Program-made: the position numbers and the translations under genes | The notes under the pieces: model-generated | Database searches by the model: none | The model's input: only the letters and a program-made list of their open reading frames with translations | Told to the model about the DNA's origin: nothing | Source of the DNA: Mesostigma viride | Taxonomy: Eukaryota; Streptophyta; Mesostigmatophyceae; Mesostigmatales; Mesostigmataceae | DNA length: 64,000 bases | Reading direction: 5' to 3' | Assembly (NCBI GenBank): GCA_009746045.1 | Contig: RPFO01000418.1 | Span: 456,501-520,500, forward strand | Part shown: piece after piece, positions 45,501-54,761 of the stretch | Position numbering within the stretch: the first letter of the stretch is position 1 | Layout of the letters: each line of letters starts with the position of its first letter

Positions 45501-46058
45501 ATGTTGTGTGCAGCTGCAAAGAGCGTGCTTCCTGCCACTCGTCGGCTTAATTTCGGCTCGGTCAGCAGTGGTGCGAACAAATATAAGCAAGTGAAAAGCA
45601 AGGCCAAGCCTAATCGGTTTACCTCGGGAAGGAAGAGGAACTATGTGACGTGGTTACCGCCTGTAAATAGCTCCGAGTATCAAGCCGGTTTTGAGGGTGG
45701 AAGGGACAACCCGGAGTTGGACGGGCATGCCGTCGTTGACGAATTCATGCTGAGGGATATTCAGCGGCTCGCGTCGTCGCAGTGTCAAGGGCTTAACGCT
45801 CGAATCGAAGAGCTCAAGAACGCCGGTCTTCCTAGCCCCGAGTCGCGCGTCATTACGGAAATTCGAGCGCTTGGTGCTGAATATCAAGAGTTCCGTGTTG
45901 AAATCCAAGAGTTTATAAAAACCGACATCCTGGGGCTCATGTCACGCATGGCCGATCAAGTGCAAGAACTTACAAAGCAAGCAAGAGAGTTGCGTAATCT
46001 GTGTCTTTTCTTTACGGCAATCAATATGGCCTCTCTTCTCATGCAGCTCTGCCAATGA
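45501..46058 (+). CDS. Unrecognised 185-residue coiled-coil protein with C-terminal hydrophobic helix
   Basis: Single open frame beginning MLCAAAKSVLPATRRLNFGS, a basic, Ser/Ala-rich start without acidic residues that could act as a mitochondrial or plastid presequence. The middle has SSEYQAGFEGGRDNPELDG. Residues about 85-160 look alpha-helical with heptad-like spacing (EEL, EIRALGAEYQEFRVEIQEF, QVQELTKQARELRN). The last 19 residues (LCLFFTAINMASLLMQLCQ) form a hydrophobic helix ending at the stop, as in tail-anchored proteins. I do not recognise the family. It lacks low-complexity repeats, unlike most frames nearby, which favours a real gene. A retroelement origin cannot be excluded. Confidence 0.5.
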   Translation: MLCAAAKSVLPATRRLNFGSVSSGANKYKQVKSKAKPNRFTSGRKRNYVTWLPPVNSSEYQAGFEGGRDNPELDGHAVVDEFMLRDIQRLASSQCQGLNARIEELKNAGLPSPESRVITEIRALGAEYQEFRVEIQEFIKTDILGLMSRMADQVQELTKQARELRNLCLFFTAINMASLLMQLCQ

Positions 46059-46773
46059 TGCAAGGTCTTTCATAAATAATCACCAAGAAGCGTTGTGATA
46101 TGGCCGACTGAGTCATATGACATGTCATTGCCTGTTTTCAAGGTCAGAGTTTGAATTCTCAAGGCATGGGCTCTAACGGGGAGCATCCGACTCACAGCTG
46201 AGTAAAGGCCGCCTGCCAGGGCAAGGACCAGCATTAATAGTCTGAACTCAGCGTGCCAATTTATGTGGCGTCAGACCAACAACTTAATATTGAGTGCGGG
46301 CGGTTAATCAACGATACCCTCAACCATTGCCTACCTCAAATTAATGCCCTGGAAGGTAGATCAGCGGCTTCCTGGCCGCACTACGGTAGTGCCCTACTAG
46401 AGTGCCTGATCTGGGGCTGAACAATGGACGTACAAAGTGTTGTCTCATGCGCGATGCATGTTAGTTGTCTCACTTAGCATAAGCTCAATATAATGATTGG
46501 AAGCCCTGCGCAACGTTCGAAACGCTAATTGTAATGTTGACGGGGCACCTGTTGTGCCCTTCATTTCTATGGCTGGCAGCCAGCCTGCCACTGCCAATGT
46601 CAGGCCTTTAATCGGCCATTTTCATGCAAATATTATAACATTACCCTGTGGGGAGATTATTTTGTGGGGAGATCATGTAGCACGTATTCCCTTGCTTGAT
46701 GGATGGAGGTGAGCGAAGCCGTGAAACCAAACTAAGCTAATTCTCTAAGCTAATCTAGAAAATCCTAACTACT
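46059..46773. other. Stretch without a recognised gene
   Basis: 3' flank of the small frame, then AT-rich sequence. A 71-codon plus frame (46497-46712) has no motif. Confidence 0.4.
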
Positions 46774-46975
46774 ACACTCAGCAAAGCGCCCCCTCCTCCT
46801 GGGGCCGGGGGGGGGCTTGCATGCCCACAGGGGCTGGCGTGTGGGCCTTGACAATGGTCTGCCACCTCTTATTGTTCTGCATAGCAGTCCAAGCAAGAGA
46901 GAGGGAGGAAATTAATTAATTAATAGACACGTGAAGTCCTGCGTCACGTGAGCATAAGTCCTCAGTGGGAGGGGA
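46774..46975 (-). mobile_element. LINE C-terminal fragment and an adjoining LINE 3' end
   Basis: Minus frame AMQNNKRWQTIVKAHTPAPV to a stop resembles the last residues of the RT proteins at 47.3 and 48.6 kb (IWKKMMDKAKWAQVIENN and IWRQMVRKDRSMQVVMK). On its upstream side lies a type-1 3' end: CCATGTTCCCCTCCCACTGA, GGACTTATGCTCACGTGACG and a TTAATTAATTAA tail. Confidence 0.6.
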
Positions 46976-47116
46976 ACATGGGATGGAATTTGGATTAATT
47001 AATGAATTAATTAATCAATCAATCAAATAGACACGTGACTGCGTCACGTGAGCATAAGGCCTCAGTGGGAGGGGAACATGGAATTTGGATGATGTAAGCT
47101 ATCTAGGTCCTACTAA
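46976..47116 (-). repeat. Second type-1 LINE 3' end, in tandem with the first
   Basis: Reading minus: TAGGACCTAGATAGCTTACA, CCATGTTCCCCTCCCACTGA, GGCCTTATGCTCACGTGACG with CAGTCACGTGTC, then a tail of ATTG/ATTA units. Confidence 0.8.
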
Positions 47117-48300
47117 TTAATTAATTAATTAGACTCGTGCTCCCGTTGGGGAGTCACGGAGCATTAACCCCGATGGATGGATGGATGGGTGCAAACATTC
47201 CTACCGGTCTAATCTATCTACATTGGCTACATACTACATCTATCTAACAGCATTCTAACTACAACAACTATCTAGGCAGCCGCACGCTGCCCGAGGGGGA
47301 GCTATCTGGCGTGCCTCCCGCGGGATTGCACACGCGGGCGCTTCCCCACTGGGGGGGGCTCATTGTTCTCTATGACCTGGGCCCACTTGGCCTTGTCCAT
47401 CATCTTCTTCCAAATCACGGAGAGGCCGAGGCCCCCCATGTCCTCTACTAGCTGTTCCTTGAAGGTGCGGGCCTTGCGGCGTCTAACATCACTAGGCCCA
47501 GCCCCCGTCAGGAGGTGCCGGCCAGGCTGGGCTGGTCGCAGTCCTGCGGGGGGGCCACGTGAGGTGTCTACCTGGTTGGTGCGAGCTAGGTGCCCTACAA
47601 GCGGCAGGCGGCGTTGCTTAATGGTGCTGGTGATATAGGGCATGCCCTGGTACAGGTCCTCATTGCGGACATGAGCAGCATATCCTACTCTGAAAATGGA
47701 ACGCAGCATGCTGGTGACCGCGCCGTCCAGCTTGCGGGCCAGGTCGGCGGTGAGGGTCTGCACGTCTCGGCGCCATACGTGAGAACAGGAAGGACGAGGA
47801 CCTTGAACAGGTCCTGTTTCTCGATCTTGCCCAGGGGCTTGCGCCACAGGGCCCGGTACTGACGTAAAGCGTGCCAGGCGAGGGAGATGCGATGGTCCAC
47901 ATCAACCTCGCAGCTGGGGAGCAGGCTGCCCAGCAGCTTAACGCGGTCCCGATACAGGACTCGAGAGCCGTCTAGGAGATAGAGGGGCGGCGCTGAGTTG
48001 GTGAGCCCAACCGCCAGGGCCTCTGTCTTCTTGCTGACCTCAAGCCCCACTGCACGGGCCTTGAGAGCCAGGCAGTCAAGCCATGTCTGCACGTGCTCAG
48101 TGTCCTCGAAGAGGGTGGTGTCGTCTGCGTAAATGATGTCTGCTAGCCGAATCTCCGTGTCCGCACCGCCATGCCAGAATTTGTTAGCAACCTGCACTCC
48201 TGGTTCCCTGCCCACGATGCGGGCAAATCGCTTGCGCGCCTGAATCATTACGTATTCGACAACAATAATGAACAGGTAGGGCGACAGCACGCAGGTCCTA
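47117..48300 (-). mobile_element. LINE (APE-type, RTE-like) fragment: second half of RT and 3' end
   Basis: Starting about 48300, the minus strand enters the reverse transcriptase at CVLSPYLFIIVVEYVMIQAR, reaches the active-site IYADDTTLFED (about 48140-48110), then RVKLLGSLLP and ALWRKPLGKIEKQDLFKVLV. A frameshift near 47770 moves it to the frame of 47847-47302, with RNEDLYQGMPYITSTIKQRR and LVGHLARTNQVDTSRG, the C-terminal region typical of RTE-like proteins, up to a stop at 47302. The 3' untranslated part ends in GCTCCGTGACTCCCCAACGG with GAGC (stem-loop) and AATTAATTAATTAATTAG (47133-47117). It is 5'-truncated and dead; its left neighbour is another copy of the same family. Confidence 0.85.
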
Positions 48301-48449
48301 TAGTTACAGGGTTGTGGGCACCGGCCACGGCCCGAATCGCTATGAATGCCATACGCGGTCACATGCACGCGGAGGGCTCCCCCACAGACTTGGGGGTAGT
48401 CTCCTTCATCACAACTTGCCATCAATCCTTGCGTACCATCTGCCTCCAT
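48301..48449 (-). mobile_element. LINE C-terminal fragment abutting the next copy
   Basis: Begins TGGAGGCAGATGGTACGCAA directly at the TTAA tail of the copy to its right. It repeats the end of the copy at 48.6 kb (QVVMKETTPKSVG and GIHSDSGRG in other frames) and changes at AGGACCT to the reverse transcriptase sequence of the copy at 47117-48300. The shared AGGACCT suggests a microhomology junction. Confidence 0.6.
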
Positions 48450-49379
48450 TAATTAATTAATTAATAGACACGTGACTGCGTCACGCGAGCATTAGTCCTC
48501 AGTGGGAGGGGAACATGGGATGGAATGGATGGTGTAAGCTATCTAGGTCCTAGTTACAGACAGGGGTGTGGGCACCGCGGCCCGAATCGCTATGAATGCC
48601 ATACGCGGTCACACGCGGAGCCCCCACAGACTTGGGGGTGGTCTCCTTCATCACTACTTGCATGGATCTATCCTTGCGCACCATCTGCCTCCATATTACA
48701 GACAAACCAGGAGGCTGCCCGGGTGTGAGCCCGTCACGTCTAGTGTAGCACATGTCCATGCCGAGTCTATCACGAAAAGTCCACGGGTGGCGGCCCTGCC
48801 GCGCGCGGCCTGGGGCACGTACGCCAGGTGAGGACATAACGCCCAGGCTGGGCGGGCTTGAGTGCCAGCTAGTCTATCTGATGTATCTACCTGATCTGTG
48901 CGGGCCAGGTGCCCGGCTAGGCCCAGGCCCCTGTGCCTAATAATGTGGGAAACATAGGGCAAATCAGCGTACAAATCCTCATTACTAATGTGCAAACCGA
49001 AGGGGATGTTAAGGGCCTTGCGCAGCATCTTGGTGACGGTGCCGTCGAGTCGTTGCTCCAGCTCCTGCGTCAGGATCCAGGTCTCGGCGCCGTGGGTCGG
49101 TCAGGATTGTCAGAATGACGACCTTGAAGAGGGGCACGCTTGACGATCCGGGGTAGGGCGGGGTTTCTCCACCAGCGGCGGTGGTCATGGAGGTGCGCCC
49201 ACGCCATGCCGATCCGTGTCGTCATGTCGTCCTCGCAGTCGTTCCAACCAACTGCCGAGCAGCTTGAAGCGGCCTGAAGGAGGGTAGTTGACCTCGGTGT
49301 CGTCTAAGAGGCGGAGTGTGGGTGGGGGCCCTGCCTTGCCGAGGGCGAGGGCCTCCGTTTTGGGGCTGATTGCTAGAGG
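48450..49379 (-). mobile_element. LINE fragment with type-1 3' end
   Basis: Minus frames carry the middle and C-terminal RT region: KTEALALGKAGPP and FKLLGSWLERL (about 49360-49230), then ISNEDLYADLPYVSHIIRHR and GLAGHLARTDQVDTS (about 49000-48880), then GLSVIWRQMVRKD (about 48700). Several frameshifts. It ends in GTAACTAGGACCTAGATAGC, CCATGTTCCCCTCCCACTGA, the CACGTG stem-loop and TTAATTAATTAATTAA (48470-48450). Confidence 0.8.
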
Positions 49380-50036
49380 CAGTCCAGCCAACGTTGGGCA
49401 TGCAGACTCTGGCTCAGCCGTTCCCGATGAGCGTGATGTCGTCGGCATAAATGAGGTAAGCTAGTAAGTTCTGCTTGTTAGTCGGCCCCCCTTCTCCAAG
49501 CTCGTTCGTGATCGCTCACTAGGCCAGGGGCACGGCCTGCGATGCTAGCAAAGCGAGCAAGTGCCTGGCGCATAACATAATCCATGCACTACAATAATAA
49601 ACAGGTACGGCGACAGGACGCAACCCTGCCAGACGCCGGTCTGCAGTGGGCATGGCGGGGTAATGCCGTGTTGAGTGCGCACCTAAGTGGTCGACCCCTC
49701 ATACAGCGACCAACCGCCTGCATGAGCCTCTAGCGCCAGGCAGTCCAGCCAAAGTTGGGCAGACCCCGGCTCAGCCGTTCTCGATGAGCGTGATGTCGTC
49801 GGCATAAATGAGGTCAGCTAGTAAATTCTGCTTGTTAGTCGCCCCCCCTTCCCCAAGCTCGTTCGTGATCCGACTACATAGGCCAGGGGTGACGGCCAGC
49901 AATGCTAGCAAAGCGGGCTCGTGCCTGACGCATGTCGCATAACATAATCCACTACAATAATAAACAGGTACGGCGACAGGACGCAACCCTGCCAGACGCC
50001 GGTCTGCAGTGGACATATGGCGGGGTACTGAAGCCG
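49380..50036 (-). mobile_element. Tandemly duplicated LINE RT segment
   Basis: A segment of about 270 bases around the RT active site occurs twice with a 357-base period: CAGTCCAGCCAA(C/A)GTTGGGCA at 49380 and 49741, TGATGTCGTCGGCATAAATG at 49433 and 49791. The minus reading of the right unit is LLADLIYADDITLIENG. The two units differ by several percent and neither is intact. Confidence 0.8.
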
Positions 50037-50175
50037 TGTTAATTAATTAATTAAACTCGTGCTCCCGTTGTTGGGAAGTCACGGAGCACCAAAGTGCTTT
50101 TAATCCCTGTGTGTGCACAACAGGAAGAAATTAGGGCAGAGGCCCCCTTTCTCCTTCATGCCAGAGGCATGCCAC
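50037..50175 (-). repeat. Type-2 LINE/SINE 3' end
   Basis: Minus: GGCATGAAGGAGAAAGGGGG, CTTCCTGTTGTGCACACACA, GTGCTCCGTGACTTCCCAAC with a complementary GGGAGCAC, and the tail TTTAATTAATTAATTAA. Partner of 30268-30394. Confidence 0.8.
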
Positions 50176-50439
50176 AGCTGCAATCGGACACGATAATTCG
50201 GGCCCGGCAAGATCCGTCTGTGGGTGCAATAAGACCCATGTGAGCATATCATAACAAGGAGCGTGGACAAGCGTAGCCAGGACGTAGCATGGCTGTACAA
50301 GGACTAAGCCAAGGCTATATGGCTTGCTGTGTACCGTGTGTTAGCGGTGCACGATATACTAGGTATGGTGGCACAGCTACTAAGGCAAACATTGTACTAC
50401 AGCTGCCATGGCGGCAGTTACTACCAATGGATACAAGCT

Positions 50440-50900
50440 AGGCTATTCTAGCTCGCACGGGGCGTCCACATCTTGTGGTTGATCATCAGGTCCCCCGTGT
50501 TGAGGGCGCACCGAAGTGGTCGACCCCTCATACAGCGTGCGGATGACGGTAATCAGGGGAGTGGGGACGCGTCGAGCGCGAGCGAGGCCACAGCCCATTA
50601 TTATTAGAGCGGCCCATGCAGAGGACAGAATCAAAAGCCTTGATGACGTCGACGAAGATCACCATGCCAGGCGGGAACTGAACTCACCAGGTTGCAGGAG
50701 ATCGATTTCCTCGAAGAGGCGGCGTGCGACGAAGATGGCCATGACGCCGTGTTGCGCCCAGGACAAAAGCCCATTTGACTCTCCCCAAGGTGAGGGAGGC
50801 CGGAAATGCGGTGTTCAAAAGTTGGGCTGGGACCACTATACTAAGGTCAACCAGCAACTGACTTGGCTGCAAGTTAATGGCGCAGGTTAATCTATAGTTC
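50440..50900 (-). mobile_element. LINE RT fragment with motif A
   Basis: Minus frames include FVDVIKAFDSV (about 50665-50633), the first catalytic Asp region of the reverse transcriptase, and TPLITVIRTLYEGSTTSVR (about 50562-50506), typical of this LINE group. No continuous long frame. Confidence 0.75.
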
Positions 50901-52462
50901 ATGGCAGGTTTACCAACCTTTCTGGGAATGTCCTTGGGGCCACTGATGAGGCCAGCTAGGTCAGGATATGCCGCCCCGGCCGGCTGGCCACTGGCCGCTG
51001 GGGGCCGGCCAGACCAAGGGCGGCACCTGTCGACCTGACTAGCCCGGTGGCCGCGAGCAACTGAGATGTCCTACGAATGCTATATACCTGATCTCGTCTG
51101 TAATGCGAGGCATACCCTTATACAAAGACTCTAACGACCTATACTATGTGTAGAAAGCCTTAGCCTAGTCCTAGTGTAGCCTTAGCCTAGTCCTAGCACA
51201 GCCATGCTACGCCCGTGCTATGGTCAGATTACTTGCCCACGCAGTGGTCCAAGTCCCAGGTCATTCCGACAAGTCTAGCTCAAGTTATAAGGTTTTGCGT
51301 GCTAAAACCTGAACATACGCTAAATGAGGTTTTTCTGTGTATAAGGCCACCTAGACATCATGTTTTCCATCCAAGAGGCCAAAAAACATGCCCAACTCGA
51401 TCACACAACATAAGAAAAGGCTAGGCACCTCATCTGCCCTCCCCTGCCCTCAGCATGGCCAGCCTTGCCAGCGTGCGCATAGCAACACCATCGCTAGGCA
51501 TACACGCACCAAGAGAGCATACACTAAGCTCAGCCCAAGGTTACCATGTAAATTTATGCCAAGAACTCAGCAAGTATACGTGTAAAAACCTTAGAAAGAC
51601 TGCCCAAGCAATAGAGGCAACTGCAGCCTGCAAACTTGGCAGCAAATCATACATGTTGTCTGCCAAGCATTCACATCCTATCCAGCTTGCCTTGCTGCAC
51701 ACATAGCAGGGAAGTCTTAATGGTTATAGCTCAAGGAAAGCAATGGAAACACCTATCTAATGCAATGCCACTCATGCAGTATGGCCAGCAAAAGAACCAC
51801 TCTCACCTTCCTTTCCAATAGGGCAATTTGCTAAGAAGCTGATGCCAGCTTGTTAGCCTCTAGGCACATGCCGGATGTCGTTCTAAAACAGGCGTGTCAG
51901 ATCCGGCACATAACAAAGCGTCTGAGCAAGCTCACGTCCAAAGGATTATGGAAAACAAATGTCAACACATTACCAACAACTTGACCTCGGCGCATTTAGC
52001 ATGCCAGCCACAAACTACACGAAATTGTACGAAATAGCTAGGAATCTGACGATGCAACCGAAAGAAATGGAGCGCTTCCTGCAGGGAAACTGCCCGAAAA
52101 AAAGGCGAAAGGCCGACGTTAATGCACCTGCCTGCGGCGAAATGTTTCATGCATAAACTGGCACGCAAGCTCGAACAATAAAAGACATCATCCATTGATC
52201 AGGGGAACAAGGAAGGTGCGCCTTCCGTGAATACGTCGCAGGCGACATGCGCAGGCCTGCGTAGGTTCTTACCTTGAATGCCGGAAATGTAAAAGAAACC
52301 GGGAAGCTTCGCCACAAAATCGACAACGCCATTAAGTAAGCTTCATAATCGGTCTTTAGAGCCTACGTTGCCTCACAATAGCTGCCGTAAACCTGCATTA
52401 AATTTCATGATCCGCAAGAGAAATTATATCCTGGACCCCCGCGCCCGTAGCCGTTCGACAAA
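50901..52462. other. Stretch without a recognised gene
   Basis: Holds a short duplication of TAGCCTTAGCCTAGTCCTAG near 51160-51200 and several frames of 60-85 codons with no motif. 51959-52156 (plus, 65 codons) contains NLTMQPKEMERFLQGNCPKK but nothing diagnostic. Confidence 0.4.
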
Positions 52463-52735
52463 TTAGCGATATTGCAAACCGTAAACTTTCCGCCATGAAA
52501 TGAGGTCATCAACTAATCTTCTGCGAAATTCAAGCATTTTTTCTAGCTGTTTACGTGCCATATCGATTAATATTGCATAAAGGCATGCCGCCATGGCCAC
52601 CTCGGCGAGTGTTGAGCGGTCCGGGCACACATTATACACCGTACGGACGGTACCGCGAATTTTTTGGCGCGGAAAATATTCGGCGCGCCACGTCCCCTTA
52701 AATTGAGGTCGGACAGGCGGTATAACTAGGGCCAC
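52463..52735 (-). CDS. Unrecognised 90-codon frame
   Basis: Minus frame MALVIPPVRPQFKGTWRAEY to a stop at 52463. The last 50 residues are helical and charged (AILIDMARKQLEKMLEF, RRLVDDLISWRKVYGL). Family unknown. It abuts the LINE fragment at 52726 and could be a remnant of an element or an exon. Confidence 0.25.
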   Translation of the reverse strand: MALVIPPVRPQFKGTWRAEYFPRQKIRGTVRTVYNVCPDRSTLAEVAMAACLYAILIDMARKQLEKMLEFRRRLVDDLISWRKVYGLQYR

Positions 52736-53330
52736 CGCCGCCCTCTTGGTTGGCTCTCGTTAAATTGGCTCGAGCGAACCCCGTTGTAATTAAGCGCGCA
52801 CGTGCCTGCATGGCGCATGATGTGATCAACGACAATGATGAACAGATACGGGGACGTACAGCACACAACCAAGTTGCCACACCCCGTGGTGAAGGGGGAA
52901 TGGTGGGGTGGTGCCTTCCGCAGTCCGCACAGTCTACTGCATGCCTGCATGTGAACCCACATACTGCCGGCGAATGGCAGCAGTAGTAAAGGCTCAGTGG
53001 CACGTGATCCAGGGCTAGGATGGCCCAAAGAGCCCCCCAGAGGACCGTGAGTTGAAAGCCTTGATGTAGTCAACAAAAATGAAACCAGCGGGAAAGAATC
53101 AGGGCAAATGCGACGCACCTCCTCAACCAGCCCGGCGCGCGACAAACACGTACAGCCATGACATGCAGTGTTATGGCCATGACGGAAACCCTGGCATCTG
53201 AGATCGACTCACCCAGGTGTGGGTCCAGTGCAGCGCGGAGCGGGTGTAGCATCATGCGCGCATGAAGACCTTCAGCGCGGAGCTCTGGAGGCAGACACCC
53301 CAATAGCGGTTACTACTGGGGCCGGTCAGC
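52726..53330 (-). mobile_element. LINE RT fragment with motif A and the LSPYLF region
   Basis: Minus strand carries FIFVDYIKAFNS (about 53080-53045) and SPYLFIIVVDHIMRHAGT (about 52850-52797), the same two blocks seen at 50.6 and 48.3 kb, with frames shifted between them. Confidence 0.75.
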
Positions 53331-53970
53331 AGCAGAAAGCTTCTTGTATACAGCATGACTCGGATGGCCGTCGATCTGCCACTCAGCCTCCGGAGGCTCA
53401 TCAGAGAGCAGAACAGGGTTGCAGAACGCCAGCAGAAGCTCCTAAACCGCCAGGTCACTGGGGTCTTCAGCAGCTCGGCCGAAAGGTGGTCGGCACTGAC
53501 CGCCGCGTCCTACCGCAGGCGATCGAGCAAGGGCCAAGGGCACCGTCCAGTTCCTCCAAAGTGAAGGGGTGGATGACGTCGTTGGTGCCGGCAAGGCAAG
53601 CCTCTTTCAAGGCGGGGACTTGGTAGTCCGCAGCCGAGGAGGGCGCCGCAGGCGGCGGGGTGGGTCAGTCCAGCAACACCAAGACGGGCGTCCGTCTCGG
53701 GATGAAGCGGCGGGGCCGGGGGCGGCGCGAGCCCCTTCTGTCAAGGAAACGTTCATTGTGGGCCAACCAGCGGTCATTAGGCTGACCGGCGCCGCGCCGT
53801 CCCCCGTGTGCTCCACCGCGGGGTGCGCTGCCGCCGGCCGCCGAGCCAGTCGAGGTGGTATCACATCTCCTTACCCTGGTTGCGAGCTTGGCAGGCCTGC
53901 ATGACCATGTAAGAAGATATCTCCCGGGCTGGGCAGTCCGCAAGGAACCAGCAGGGCCCTCATCTGTATC
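53331..53970 (-). mobile_element. LINE fragment from before the RT core
   Basis: Minus reading gives NPVLLSDEPPEAEWQIDGHP near 53420-53360, the start of a LINE reverse transcriptase, after a Pro/Arg-rich linker. Several frames; no intact domain. Together with the fragments to its left it could derive from one decayed copy. Confidence 0.55.
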
Positions 53971-54199
53971 AGCCTGATTAGTACGGGCTTATAGATTGCC
54001 AGCAAACTGTCGTCTACGCTGCCTAATAATATATCAGACACACAGGGCATCCCATCATGACAACGCCACCAAGCGGCGGTGTTCGCCGTACTTCACCCCC
54101 AAGATATCCTAGTAACCGTACCCTTCAATCTGGACTCCAGAAGATCAAGGAGACAACCAGAAGATGTTCAGTGACGGTGTCCAGGCTTCTGCTCCATTA

Positions 54200-54310
54200 A
54201 TTTATAATAAAATCCAATAATTAATTAATTAATTAATAAGCACGTGACTGCGTCATGTGGGTGCCAATACAGAGTAAAGGAACCTTCAACCCTATATACA
54301 CATCGATCGA
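54200..54310 (-). repeat. LINE-type 3' end module
   Basis: TTAATTAATTAATTAATAAG, then CACGTGACTGCGTCATGTGG and GTGCCAATACAGAGTAAAGG. The last part resembles the module at 37185-37225, so these two form a subfamily. Confidence 0.7.
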
Positions 54311-54761
54311 GAATTATAGGTCAGAATAGTAAGATCAAGAAACTTGAAAAAAATCCCGTTTCTAGCTGGCCAGCTTGGTGGTAATTCGTGCCTCGTGGTC
54401 ATGGATCAGGGTGTGGCTGGCTAAACTGTGAAAAAATATGTAAGATTGAGTTAGCTTCAGATCAACATTGTACACCCCGTCAAGGCAGGGAATCTAGCCT
54501 AGCGTTTTTCTTCATACTATTAAGTTGTCTAGACTGACTGTACATGCGGCTTTTCTCTGCCAGGGTGACCAAAAAAAGGGTTAAATAATAACGCTACGAG
54601 ATTCCCCGCCTACTAACAGGCATGACAAAATGTTGGCCAAATACCCATCCATCCAGGGCTCCACTGCCCACCGCAGCAACATCTTGAGTTTCATTCTGGA
54701 TGCCAGGCAAGAATGTACGTGCACGTATGCCACCCTCAGACTATCCAGCAGCCACCATGCA
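54311..54761. other. 3' flank of the GT47-sulfotransferase gene
   Basis: No gene seen. The usual algal signal TGTAA was not found on the minus strand here. Confidence 0.4.
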
